25,258 nt of DNA, from positions 1 through 25,258 of the forward strand of contig NZ_MUXU01000017.1 of NCBI RefSeq assembly GCF_002014985.1, written 5' to 3'. Every line of letters begins with the position of its first letter. Within the stretch, counting starts at the first letter, position 1. The DNA comes from Moraxella caviae. Lineage in GTDB: Bacteria > Pseudomonadota > Gammaproteobacteria > Pseudomonadales > Moraxellaceae. A program made the translations under genes and the position numbers. This document shows positions 15,690 through 22,834 of this stretch, one piece after another. The notes under the pieces were generated by a model. The model made no database searches and was not told where the DNA came from. It saw only the letters and a program-made list of their open reading frames with translations.

Positions 15690-16334
15690 ATGTCAAAAGG
15701 ACAAAGCCTACAAGACCCTTTTTTGAACGCTTTGCGTAAAGATCGTATTCCTGTGTCTATTTTTTTGGTGAACGGCATAAAGTTGCAGGGGCAGATTGAG
15801 TCGTTTGATCAATATGTGGTATTGCTAAAAAATACCGTCAGTCAAATGGTGTATAAGCACGCCATTTCTACCGTTGTGCCGACCAGAAATCCACGCACCG
15901 AAGGCACAGGTACGCAGCCTGCTGGCGCAAATTATCCAAACCCACCACTGGGCGGTCAGGGCGGTTTTGCGCAAGGTGCTTTGGGCGGGCAAGGTCTACA
16001 AGGCATGGGTGCGCAAAATATGAGCGGACAAGGTGCGCTTGGTGGGCAGTCTTTTGATCGTGGTTTTGGCGCGCAAAGACCTGCTGGCGGTTTTACACGC
16101 ACGCCACCGAATGACAATTTTGGCGCAAATCGTGGCTTTGAGCGTGGCAGCTATCCGCAAAACGGCTTTGGCAATACAGGCTTTGAGCGTGGATTTGACC
16201 GCTCTGGCTACGAAGAGCGTGGCTTTGATGGTAAAAACTTTGAAAAAAGCGAGCAGCGAACTTTTGACCGCTCTGCTTTTAATGACAAAGGTTTTGATGT
16301 CAAATTCGGTAAAGATGACGACTATCAAGGCTGA
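15690..16334 (+). CDS. hfq: RNA chaperone Hfq with a long Gly/Phe/Arg-rich C-terminal tail
   Basis: Hfq is a hexameric Sm-fold protein that pairs small RNAs with mRNAs. Residues 1-65 are nearly identical to E. coli Hfq: [14 protein letters not shown], then [15 protein letters not shown] and [10 protein letters not shown] (Sm2). The rim patch reads RKDR (16-19) in place of RRER. From about residue 70 to 214 the tail is disordered-looking. It is first rich in GGQG and GAL segments, then in FERG, FDRG and similar repeats, ending acidic (KDDDYQG). Long glycine-rich Hfq tails are known in Moraxella and Acinetobacter. GGAGAA precedes ATG 15690, with a short hairpin (15661-15677, AGCGG/CCGCT) just upstream of it. 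A terminator closes the gene at 16389-16413. Confidence 0.96.
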   Translation: MSKGQSLQDPFLNALRKDRIPVSIFLVNGIKLQGQIESFDQYVVLLKNTVSQMVYKHAISTVVPTRNPRTEGTGTQPAGANYPNPPLGGQGGFAQGALGGQGLQGMGAQNMSGQGALGGQSFDRGFGAQRPAGGFTRTPPNDNFGANRGFERGSYPQNGFGNTGFERGFDRSGYEERGFDGKNFEKSEQRTFDRSAFNDKGFDVKFGKDDDYQG

Positions 16335-16388
16335 TTGTGATTTAAATTGATGAATGTAAATAACCATCAATCATAGCAAAATCAAACC

Positions 16389-16413
16389 AAAACCCATGTA
16401 GCGCATGGGTTTT
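16389..16413 (+). terminator. Terminator of hfq
   Basis: A perfect 10-bp stem (AAAACCCATG, 16389-16398, and CATGGGTTTT, 16404-16413) with a 5-base loop lies 54 bases after the hfq stop. The T-run is contained in the 3' arm. Confidence 0.8.
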
Positions 16414-16514
16414 GTCGTATTTAGTGGGAAGTGTTATGCTGTTTGGGTGCTTGGTGGATTTGTAGAAAAATTTACCAAATATACACCAAAAACAACGTCA
16501 AATTAAGATAAATG

Positions 16515-16523
16515 TGCTATGAT
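16515..16523 (+). promoter_or_regulatory. Candidate extended -10 promoter of the kdsD-lptB block
   Basis: TGCTATGAT fits TGn plus a TATAAT-like -10. The -35 position (ACGTCA, 16495-16500) is poor. It is the best promoter candidate between the hfq terminator and kdsD, and gives a leader of about 105 bases. Confidence 0.45.
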
Positions 16524-16633
16524 AACAAGCTAAAGTTGGTAAAACTGCGTCAAGATAAAAGCTGCAGTTAGCCAAAACGTTTATAACAAATCAGCCAACA
16601 AATCAGCACGCAACAACCTTAAGTATAATAACC

Positions 16634-17626
16634 ATGAAAACCGACATCGCACAGTCTACCATCAATTATAACACCAATTTTATTGACGATGCCAAGCAGG
16701 CGATTCGCACCGAACAGCACGCTTTGGACGTTTTGATTGGCGAGCTGGACGCGCGTTTTACTAAGGCGTGTGAGACGATTTTGCGCTGCCAAGGGCGTGT
16801 GGTGATTACAGGCATGGGTAAGTCTGGGCATATTGGGCGTAAGATTGCCGCCACGTTTGCGTCCACAGGCACGCCGTCTTTTTTTATGCATCCGGGTGAA
16901 GCTGGGCATGGCGATTTGGGCATGCTGGTGGCAGGCGATGTGCTGATTGCCATTTCCAATTCTGGCGAGTCGGACGAGATTCGTACGCTGATTCCTGTGG
17001 TGAAGCAGCTTGAAATTCCGCTTATTAGTATCAGCCGTGATAAGCGTGGTTTCTTGCCGCAAGCTGCCGACATTGCATTGACGCTTGGTAAGTCTGAAGA
17101 AGCCTGTCCACTAGGACTTGCGCCAACGTCCAGCACCACTGCCACATTGGCACTGGGCGATGCGTTGGCGGTGGCACTTTTACACGCGCGCGGCTTTACC
17201 AGCAATGACTTTGCGCTGTCGCATCCAGCAGGCGCGTTGGGGCGTAAGCTGCTCACACGTGTTCAAGATTTGATGCACACCAGCAATTTGCCAACCGTGC
17301 ATGAAGCGGTGGCACTGGGTGATGCGCTGTTTGCCATGACCAGCGGACGGCTTGGACTTGCGGTGGTAGTGGACGATGACGAGCGTGTGGTGGGGATTTT
17401 CACCGATGGCGATTTACGCCGCAAACTTTCGCAGCGCACCGACCTTGATACACCGATTGGCGAGCTGATGACACGCACGCCAAAATTCACCACGGCTGAT
17501 ATGCGTGCGTCTGATGCTTTGTCTTTAATGAATGAAAACAGCATTGGGCAATTATTGGTGCTAGAATCTGATAAGTTGATTGGCGTCATCAGCATTCATG
17601 ATTTGCTGCAAGCTGGCGTAAGCTGA
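16634..17626 (+). CDS. kdsD: Arabinose-5-phosphate isomerase (SIS plus two CBS domains)
   Basis: KdsD converts ribulose 5-phosphate to arabinose 5-phosphate, the first step toward Kdo of the lipopolysaccharide core. The SIS domain spans about residues 40-190, with TGMGKSGHIGRK (59-70), HPGEAGHGDLGML (86-98), ISNSGESDE and SHPAGALGRKLL (196-207). Two CBS domains follow (about 212-268 and 275-330), the standard regulatory tail. The length of 330 residues is typical. kdsC follows after 62 bases, then the lpt genes, the order seen in many gammaproteobacteria. The usual upstream mla genes and yrbG are not here; hfq is the left neighbour. Confidence 0.95.
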   Translation: MKTDIAQSTINYNTNFIDDAKQAIRTEQHALDVLIGELDARFTKACETILRCQGRVVITGMGKSGHIGRKIAATFASTGTPSFFMHPGEAGHGDLGMLVAGDVLIAISNSGESDEIRTLIPVVKQLEIPLISISRDKRGFLPQAADIALTLGKSEEACPLGLAPTSSTTATLALGDALAVALLHARGFTSNDFALSHPAGALGRKLLTRVQDLMHTSNLPTVHEAVALGDALFAMTSGRLGLAVVVDDDERVVGIFTDGDLRRKLSQRTDLDTPIGELMTRTPKFTTADMRASDALSLMNENSIGQLLVLESDKLIGVISIHDLLQAGVS

Positions 17627-17688
17627 ATTTAAAAAGCACATTCAAAATTTAAAATTTTAATAAAATCAAAAAGTTAAAAGGTTACATT

Positions 17689-18213
17689 ATGAGTACCGCC
17701 TTGTACGAAAAAGCCAAAAAAATTCGCTTATTTGCCATGGACGTGGACGGCATTTTATCAGATGGTAAAATCATTTATAATTCGTATGACGTTGAAACCA
17801 AAGCCTTTTATGTGCAAGATGGCGTGGGCTTAAAGGCACTGCAAGACGCTGGCGTGGTGCTTGCCATCATCACAGGGCGCACATCACCGATGGTGGAACG
17901 CCGTGCGCGTGAGCTTGGTATTCATCATGTGGTGCAAGGCAGGGACGATAAATTCGTTGCGCTGTCGGCATTGGCGGACGAGCTGGGGCTTTTGCTTGAC
18001 GAGTGCGCTTATATGGGCGATGATTTGCCAGATTTAAAGGCGGTGCGTGAAGCAGGGCTTGGCGTGAGTGTGCCAAATGGCTGCAGCGAAACGCGTGCGG
18101 TGGCGGATTTTGTAACCGAGCGCACAGGTGGTAATGGCGCAGTGCGTGAAGCGTGCGAGCTTGTGCTAAAAGCTAAAGGCTGCTACGATGATTTTATCGC
18201 CAAATTCCTATAA
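17689..18213 (+). CDS. kdsC: 3-deoxy-manno-octulosonate-8-phosphatase
   Basis: KdsC removes phosphate from Kdo 8-phosphate, giving Kdo. It is a capless HAD phosphatase. The nucleophile and acid/base aspartates are D18 and D20 in MDVDGILSDG (17-26). ITGRTSPMVERRARELG follows (61-77), the catalytic lysine is near K88, and the last motif is MGDDLPD (109-115). The length of 174 residues is typical. A Shine-Dalgarno (AAAAGG) precedes ATG 17689. Confidence 0.95.
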   Translation: MSTALYEKAKKIRLFAMDVDGILSDGKIIYNSYDVETKAFYVQDGVGLKALQDAGVVLAIITGRTSPMVERRARELGIHHVVQGRDDKFVALSALADELGLLLDECAYMGDDLPDLKAVREAGLGVSVPNGCSETRAVADFVTERTGGNGAVREACELVLKAKGCYDDFIAKFL

Positions 18214-18284
18214 AATGCACAAGCTGGGCAAGATTTGCCGAAGCGTGGCGGATTTGCAAGGCGTAAGAGTATTGATTGATTGCG

Positions 18285-18860
18285 ATGAATATTAAGATTT
18301 TAAGCATTCTTGGGGCGATGGCGCTGGCTGCAGGCGTGTGGTTTTTTTATAAAGAAGACGTGGAAGTTGCACCAACCGTGCCTGCCAAGCCTGAAGTCAG
18401 CTATGAAGTCAGCGAAATCAAGGCGGTGCAGACCAGTGCTGAAACTGGCGAGACTGAATACACGCTGACGGCTGATTCGCTGGTGCAGACGCACTCAGGC
18501 GAAGATGAGATGGTGAACGCTGCGATGACGTGGACGCCGCCAGAAGGCGAGACTTATCACATCAGTGCTAAGCGTGCCAAACTTGACCAAGAAACGGGCG
18601 ATTTACAGCTTGCTGATGGCGCGGTTTTGACCAGAAAAGCGACGCAAAATAAGCCAGAACTTGTCATCACAGGCGATGTGTTTGTGGGCAATACTAAAGC
18701 GCGCACGGTGCATAGCGATTCGCCAGTGATGGTGATGCAAGGCGAAGATCGCTTTAGTGCGCAGCGTTTTTCTGCTGATTTGCAGTCGGGCGAGTATGAA
18801 TTTTATCAGATTGAAATTTTGTATAACGCCGCCGAACGCAAGGACAAGCCGCTGTTTTAA
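18285..18860 (+). CDS. lptC: LPS export protein LptC
   Basis: LptC is the bitopic inner-membrane protein that receives LPS from LptB2FG and passes it to LptA. One N-terminal membrane helix (about residues 4-22, ILSILGAMALAAGVWFFY) is followed by the periplasmic beta-jellyroll domain. The product has 191 residues, the same as E. coli LptC. ATG 18285 is preferred to the in-frame TTG 18276. The domain is poorly conserved in sequence, so the call leans on size, topology and position between kdsC and lptA. Confidence 0.88.
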   Translation: MNIKILSILGAMALAAGVWFFYKEDVEVAPTVPAKPEVSYEVSEIKAVQTSAETGETEYTLTADSLVQTHSGEDEMVNAAMTWTPPEGETYHISAKRAKLDQETGDLQLADGAVLTRKATQNKPELVITGDVFVGNTKARTVHSDSPVMVMQGEDRFSAQRFSADLQSGEYEFYQIEILYNAAERKDKPLF

Positions 18861-18861
18861 A

Positions 18862-18889
18862 GGTTTGAATAGCAGTGGTTTAAATAGCA
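18862..18889 (+). repeat. Short direct repeat between lptC and lptA
   Basis: GGTTTGAATAGCA (18862-18874) and GGTTTAAATAGCA (18877-18889) are 12/13 identical at a period of 15. No coding or structural role is apparent. Confidence 0.5.
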
Positions 18890-18966
18890 AAATGGGCAGG
18901 ATTTCCCAAGCGGTTTTGATTTTCATATTGTGTGATTTTTATTATTTTTAGTATTTTTGAGTATCC

Positions 18967-19497
18967 ATGATGGCAAAGATTTTTTCAAACAAACTGGCGA
19001 TGGTGGTGTATGGCGTGCTTGCTTTTGGGGTGATGACAGCGAACGCACTGCCTTCTGATTCTAAGCAGCCGATTCGCTTGCTGGCAGATAAGGCGACTTA
19101 TGTGGAGCGCACAGGCGTAACTACTTATTCGGGCAATGTTACGGTGGAGCAAGGCACGCTAAAAATCGCCGCCGACAACATCACGCTAAATCTTGATAAT
19201 AATCGCAGCATCAAAAATGCCGTAGCGACAGGGCGACCTGCAACCATGCAGCAAGTTGTTACTAAGGAAAAAGGCTTGGCAAAAGGGCAGGCGAATCGCA
19301 TTGATTATGACACCACGACAGGCATCATCACGCTGACAGGCAACGCCAAATTAACCCAAGCTGGCGCAAGTTTTTCTGGTAACGTCATTCGCTACAGCCT
19401 AAGCAAGGGCGATGTGGAAGCCAATGCAGGCGGCGGTCAGCGTGTGGAGCTGATTTTCCCACCGAGCGAAAGCGGCAGTTTGCGTGGGGTGCGCTGA
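18967..19497 (+). CDS. lptA: LPS periplasmic bridge protein LptA
   Basis: LptA forms the periplasmic bridge that carries LPS from LptC to the outer-membrane LptDE. A signal peptide with a hydrophobic stretch (about 9-24) ends at ANA, with probable cleavage after residue 27. The mature part has the repeated OstA-type strands: [39 protein letters not shown] and [23 protein letters not shown]. The length of 176 residues is normal. The start may be at 18967 or at the next codon, 18970. A 106-base gap separates it from lptC, larger than is usual for these genes, and it contains a short repeat. Its stop overlaps the lptB start (TGATG). Confidence 0.93.
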   Translation: MMAKIFSNKLAMVVYGVLAFGVMTANALPSDSKQPIRLLADKATYVERTGVTTYSGNVTVEQGTLKIAADNITLNLDNNRSIKNAVATGRPATMQQVVTKEKGLAKGQANRIDYDTTTGIITLTGNAKLTQAGASFSGNVIRYSLSKGDVEANAGGGQRVELIFPPSESGSLRGVR

Positions 19498-20225
19498 TGG
19501 CAAACACGCTATCCATGCGGCATTTGGGCAAGCGTTACGGTCAGCGTTGGGTGGTAAAAGACGTATCGTTTGAAGTAAACCAAGGGCAAGTGGTGGGTAT
19601 TTTGGGCCCGAATGGCGCAGGCAAAACGACCAGTTTTTATATGGTGATTGGGCTTGTGCCGATGGATCGTGGGCAGGTGCTGCTTGGCGAGCAGGATTTG
19701 TCCAAAAAAGCCATGCACGAGCGCGCCGCCAAAGGCATCGGCTATTTGCCACAAGAAGCGTCCATTTTTCGTAAGCTCACCATTGAAGAAAATATCTTAT
19801 CCATTTTGCAAACACGCAAGGATTTGAATAAATCTGAGCAGCAAGCGGAGCTAGAAAAGCTGATTGGCGAGTTTCATCTGGGACATGTGCGTGCGTCTTT
19901 AGGCATGAGCGTGTCTGGTGGTGAGCGCCGCCGCTGTGAAATCGCACGCGCTTTGGCGAGTAATCCAAAGTATATCTTGCTCGATGAGCCGTTTGCTGGC
20001 GTTGATCCCATTTCGGTGGGCGACATCAAAGACGTCATCACAGCACTCAAGGCGCGCGGCATTGGCGTGCTGATCACCGACCACAACGTGCGAGAAACGC
20101 TGTCCATCTGCGAAAAAGCCTACATCGTGTCTGAAGGCGCAATCATCGCTGAAGGCTCACCCGATGAAATCTTGGCAAATGAGCTGGTGCAAAATGTGTA
20201 CTTGGGCAAGGATTTTAGTGTGTAG
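19497..20225 (+). CDS. lptB: LPS export ABC transporter ATPase LptB
   Basis: LptB powers extraction of LPS from the inner membrane as part of LptB2FG. Walker A is GPNGAGKTT (about 38-46) and the Q-loop region is [12 protein letters not shown]. The signature is [15 protein letters not shown], Walker B is [13 protein letters not shown], and the switch histidine is in [11 protein letters not shown]. The C-terminal YLGKDF is also family-typical. The product has 242 residues. Translation is coupled to lptA through the overlapping TGATG. In many relatives rpoN follows; here a terminator and an accessory island follow. Confidence 0.97.
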   Translation: MANTLSMRHLGKRYGQRWVVKDVSFEVNQGQVVGILGPNGAGKTTSFYMVIGLVPMDRGQVLLGEQDLSKKAMHERAAKGIGYLPQEASIFRKLTIEENILSILQTRKDLNKSEQQAELEKLIGEFHLGHVRASLGMSVSGGERRRCEIARALASNPKYILLDEPFAGVDPISVGDIKDVITALKARGIGVLITDHNVRETLSICEKAYIVSEGAIIAEGSPDEILANELVQNVYLGKDFSV

Positions 20226-20283
20226 TGGTGTTTGGTTTGTTTGAGTTTTTTGCGTTGTGATAGCAAAATCGATTTAAAAAATT

Positions 20284-20307
20284 TCCGCCTTTTGGGGCGG
20301 ATTTTTT
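20284..20307 (+). terminator. Terminator of the kdsD-lptB block
   Basis: TCCGCC (20284-20289) and GGCGGA (20296-20301) form a GC-rich 6-bp stem with a 6-base loop. Six T follow (20302-20307). It lies 58 bases past the lptB stop and marks the left edge of the accessory island. Confidence 0.85.
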
Positions 20308-20387
20308 ATGGCTATTTTAAAATTGTTGGCTGGTTACATAGGGAAATTGTGTGGTATTTGTGTGTTTTAAAGGGCTTATTTTGCTGT

Positions 20388-20419
20388 GTCAAAAAGCGTT
20401 TAGCGGTCAAAAAGCGTTT
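20388..20419 (+). repeat. 18-bp tandem duplication at the end of the HicB frame
   Basis: The 14 bases GTCAAAAAGCGTTT occur at 20388-20401 and again at 20406-20419, a period of 18. The duplication spans the stop codon used by the HicB frame and would keep phase (six codons). Confidence 0.75.
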
Positions 20420-20941
20420 TATCAATGGCAATTACTGCCCACGTTACGCCTTGATACTCTGGGTCGTTTTGCAAGACTTCAAGTGGCGTGGTTGTAAATT
20501 CAAAAGGCATATTCAAATCAAGCATGGTTTTGATGTGGCTGATCACCACCGATTGTGTTCATTCAAAAGTTCGTCAAGCGACTCGCCAAAACCGTAGCAG
20601 CCCGGTACATCAGGCACGACGCTGCCATAATTTGCCATACCTTCATCCTTGGTGATGGCGATTGGAAGGTGCAGCATCTTTGTTTTGGTTGTAAGGTTTG
20701 TATCCAGCGTTTGAGTGTTTAAAGAATGATTAGCCTGCGCCAAGCATTCAAGGCAAAACTGCACAGCATAAGGGGCTTTTTGGTAGCTTTGACTGTCTGT
20801 AAAAGTAAGATATGAGCGCATAGCTCTGTTGCCAACGCCGCAAAGTTTGGCGATTTGGTTTTGCGACAACCCTGTAATAGCAACCAGTTCGCGCAAATAA
20901 TCAGGGTCTGGGTTGTAGTGAGTTTGGGCGTTTGGTTTCAT
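20400..20941 (-). pseudogene. HTH-HicB antitoxin fusion, broken by a one-base frameshift
   Basis: Reading leftward from ATG 20941, residues 1-70 resemble a phage-type helix-turn-helix protein (YNPDPDYLRELVAITGLSQ, then QIAKLCGVGNRAMRSYL and PYAVQFCLECLA). After a Thr/Asn-rich linker, residues 89-128 match the start of HicB antitoxins (MLHLPIAITKDE, SVVPDVPGCYGFGESLDELL). The frame then runs into a stop 5 codons later. One base later in phase, from 20558, the rest of HicB appears (SHIKTMLDLNMPFEF, PEYQGVTWAVIAID), ending at 20400-20402. A single missing A in the GAA at 20558-20560 would restore about 180 residues. There is no C-terminal DNA-binding part and no HicA gene nearby. M89 (20677) could be a separate hicB start. 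A genuine frameshift, a sequencing error or recoding cannot be told apart here. Confidence 0.75.
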
Positions 20942-20977
20942 AAAATTTTTGAAAAGTTCTTGCGCAAGGATTGAGGT

Positions 20978-21142
20978 TTATTTAAAAATCCATTGTACCA
21001 AGATGAATAATACATTGATGGCAGCAGCAATGCTGGCGGAAATAATAATTATCCTAGGATAGCAGCCGGTTTCTTGTTGTGGTTTAACCGTCTTAGCCCT
21101 TAGTTTTTCAACATCAGTTTTGGTATGCTTAAATAGCGTCAT
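20978..21142 (-). CDS. Small single-span membrane protein, 54 residues
   Basis: The open frame runs from ATG 21142 to TAA 20978-20980. The N-terminal half is basic and polar (MTLFKHTKTDVEKLRAK). Residues about 31-52 form one continuous hydrophobic segment (IIIISASIAAAINVLFILV), ending WIFK. A weak Shine-Dalgarno (AAAGAA) precedes it, and a near-consensus promoter ends 61 bases upstream. The next gene on the same strand, the HTH-HicB fusion, starts 36 bases later, so the two are probably cotranscribed. I recognise no family. The promoter, clean topology and linkage argue for a real gene, but it is short. Confidence 0.55.
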   Translation of the reverse strand: MTLFKHTKTDVEKLRAKTVKPQQETGCYPRIIIISASIAAAINVLFILVQWIFK

Positions 21143-21202
21143 TTTATTCTTTAAATGGTGTTGTGTGTTACTGTTTGGGCGTTTGCTTGATGCTGTCTGC
21201 TT

Positions 21203-21231
21203 ATTATAGGTGATGTATTTGTGGTTGTTAA
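21203..21231 (-). promoter_or_regulatory. Near-consensus promoter for the membrane peptide/HTH-HicB unit
   Basis: On the minus strand, TTAACA (21226-21231) and a perfect TATAAT (21203-21208) are 17 bases apart. The start would be near 21196, 54 bases before the 54-residue gene. Confidence 0.7.
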
Positions 21232-21344
21232 GTGTGAATGTTAATAAAGTGTGGGCTAGTTTTGTTAATGAGTGCGATGTATTTAATATTGTGTTTTGGT
21301 GCTGGTTAAGGGGTGGGTGATAGTATGGCGATTATCGTTAAGGC

Positions 21345-22001
21345 ATGGTTGTTAAGGTATGGCTTGCTACTCAAGACAGCGCATTTCAAGATAGGGTGCT
21401 TGGCAAAACCCAAGCCGAACTATTCAGAAATGGCGGCTTGACACCAAAAGACTTTGCTAATTTGCAGCTGGATAAGAATTTTAGACCGCTGACACTGGCA
21501 GAGATTAAAAAGATTGAGCCTTTGGGGTTTGACAAAGCATTTAAAACCGCCAAACCAATTTCAGATGCAACATTCGCTGAAAGTTTACGCATGGCGCAAA
21601 TGACGGCAAATAGTACAAATAAAGCGCAGTCCATGAGCTTTAGAAAACGTAATGCGCTTGGTCAAAAATGGGTGGTTGCCAACATATCTAAAAATGTGCA
21701 GCAAACACTGGGCGCAAAAACAGGCGAAGTATGGCTGTCTGATGACACGCTTATGAAAATGGTTGTTCATCATCCAGAACAAGCAAATATGACGCTGTTT
21801 TCATCGGTGCAAAGGATTTTAGATGGCGCAACTAAGGTTGTTAAGAAAGATGATTTAAATGTGGTTTATTTTAGCCAGCAAGGCAAAAACTACATTGTAG
21901 TAGTCAAGGCAACCAAGGACAGAAAGGAATTGTATTTGACGACGATTTATCAGGCGGACGAAAAAGAGTTTTACAGGCAAATAAAAAAAGCCACTCAGTA
22001 A
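21345..22001 (+). CDS. Phage head-morphogenesis fragment with probable PBECR-type nuclease domain
   Basis: The 218-residue product looks like the 3' part of a larger phage gene. Residues 3-35 (VWLATQDSAFQDRVLGKTQA, ELFRNGGLTPKDF) resemble the end of Mu gpF/SPP1 gp7 head-morphogenesis domains. The C-terminal ~95 residues start with VWLSDDTLMKMVVHHPE, then SVQRILDGATKVV, NYIVVVKATKDRKELYLTTIY and a Lys-rich end. They resemble the PBECR group (Barnase/EndoU/ColicinE5-D/RelE-like), a toxin-type RNase fold found at the end of such phage proteins. An in-frame TAA just upstream (21339-21341), the lack of a promoter or Shine-Dalgarno, and the missing N-terminal domain indicate a truncated relic. Both family assignments are from memory of motifs. 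No antitoxin is adjacent on the same strand. Confidence 0.6.
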   Translation: MVVKVWLATQDSAFQDRVLGKTQAELFRNGGLTPKDFANLQLDKNFRPLTLAEIKKIEPLGFDKAFKTAKPISDATFAESLRMAQMTANSTNKAQSMSFRKRNALGQKWVVANISKNVQQTLGAKTGEVWLSDDTLMKMVVHHPEQANMTLFSSVQRILDGATKVVKKDDLNVVYFSQQGKNYIVVVKATKDRKELYLTTIYQADEKEFYRQIKKATQ

Positions 22002-22008
22002 GGCTCCC

Positions 22009-22089
22009 GTGTGCAGTCTAGGCTACACCACTTACACGCGCTCATTGCAAGGCAAAGGCTACGGCTGGGAGATTATCACCGTGTTTTGA
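22009..22089 (+). pseudogene. Possible C-terminal scrap of an unknown protein
   Basis: Eight bases after the phage-like gene, a frame of 26 codons (GTG 22009 to TGA 22087-22089) encodes CSLGYTTYTRSLQGKGYGW then EIITVF. It looks like the end of a real protein. The open phase starts at 21985, overlapping the previous gene. I do not recognise it; it may be another phage relic or chance. Confidence 0.2.
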
Positions 22090-22156
22090 GTGGCTCTTTG
22101 CAATATTAAGATAAATTGGGGAAAAAGTCAAATGCGCCATAAAAAAGAGATGAAAA

Positions 22157-22345
22157 ATGAACACAACCACAATTTTTCGCACAATCGCCCAAAGAATTTC
22201 ACAGTTGGCGGATTTTGACCCTAAGCAGTGGACAACCGCCAACCAAAATTACACACCGCCACACGGGCTGGTATTGGCACTTAATGGTTTTCATAAAACT
22301 TCAAACCATAAGCGTACCGCTGTTCAAAACTTGAAATTGTCTTAA
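22157..22345 (+). CDS. Hypothetical protein, 62 residues
   Basis: ATG 22157 follows an AGAGATG stretch that could serve as a weak ribosome-binding site. The product is mostly polar: residues 4-30 could form a helix (IFRTIAQRISQLADFDPKQW), followed by TPPHGLVLALNGF and a basic end. There are no membrane segments and no recognised motif. It lies between the phage relic and the toxin-antitoxin relics, and may itself be a fragment. It is reported because the composition is protein-like and it is not opposite a better gene. Confidence 0.35.
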   Translation: MNTTTIFRTIAQRISQLADFDPKQWTTANQNYTPPHGLVLALNGFHKTSNHKRTAVQNLKLS

Positions 22346-22430
22346 AATAAACAAAGCATGAACAATACACAAACAGGCGTGAAATATACGCTTGATGATT
22401 ATCCAGCGCTTAGGGATTTTTGTAAAATCA

Positions 22431-22633
22431 TCAAGTCATTTGATAGGGGTGAATGCCTGCCAAAGTATCACTCATGCTTTCTTCGGCAAGTTTTAACCCA
22501 TGAGTGGCTTGTAAATTTAGCCAAGTCTGTGCATCGTCTTGGCAAGTGCGTTGGCACTCATATTAAGCGGTACAAGATACTCTTCACGCAAGATTTCGCC
22601 CGGATGAACAGGGCGCATACCATTTTTAAACAT
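22431..22633 (-). pseudogene. HigA-type antitoxin remnant with an internal deletion
   Basis: From ATG 22633 the frame reads MFKNGMRPVHPGEILREEYL then VPLNMSANALAKTMH, the clear start of a HigA (XRE-family) antitoxin. It then reaches TAA at 22517-22519. Another frame continues as QTWLNLQATHGLKLAEESMS and runs to TGA at 22431-22433, the HigA C-terminus. About 30 residues in the middle, including most of the helix-turn-helix, are gone and the phase is lost. A strong Shine-Dalgarno (AAGGAG, 22640-22645) remains. The gene starts 10 bases after the higB relic, the normal higB-higA order. Confidence 0.85.
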
Positions 22634-22643
22634 AATTTGCTCC

Positions 22644-22814
22644 TTAATGATAATCCACAATTTCTACATCGTGCGCACCATTTTCCCATACAAAGCAAAT
22701 GCGGTATTGGTCGTTAATGCGGATGCTGTACTGTCCTTCACGGTCGCCAATCAGTTTTTCTAGGCGATTGGCAGGCGGTACACGCAGTGCGTCTAGCAAA
22801 GACACGCCTGATAT
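22644..22814 (-). pseudogene. HigB-type (RelE family) toxin remnant, 5' part missing
   Basis: A frame without a start codon encodes 56 residues: SLLDALRVPPANRLEKLIGD then REGQYSIRINDQYRICFVW and the family ending HDVEIVDYH before TAA 22644-22646. This is the C-terminal 55-60% of a HigB mRNA interferase, an about 92-residue protein of the RelE fold that cuts mRNA on the ribosome. The first about 38 residues are absent: an in-phase TAA (22815-22817) sits at the break and the ribbon-helix-helix gene lies just beyond. The gene should be dead, and its antitoxin is broken too. Confidence 0.85.
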
Positions 22815-22834
22815 TTATCCAACACTTCGGGTTT

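Noticed and set aside
20232..20597. Plus-strand 121-codon frame after lptB
   Set aside because: It spans the lptB terminator and lies opposite the HicB 3' half; the composition is not protein-like.
21040..21070. Palindrome ATCCTAGGAT resembling the candidate insertion-sequence end at 25240
   Set aside because: The match needs gaps and lies inside the 54-residue membrane peptide frame; there is no transposase between the two sites.
22358..22717. Plus-strand 119-codon frame
   Set aside because: Most of it is the antisense of the higA and higB remnants, whose protein similarity on the minus strand is clear.
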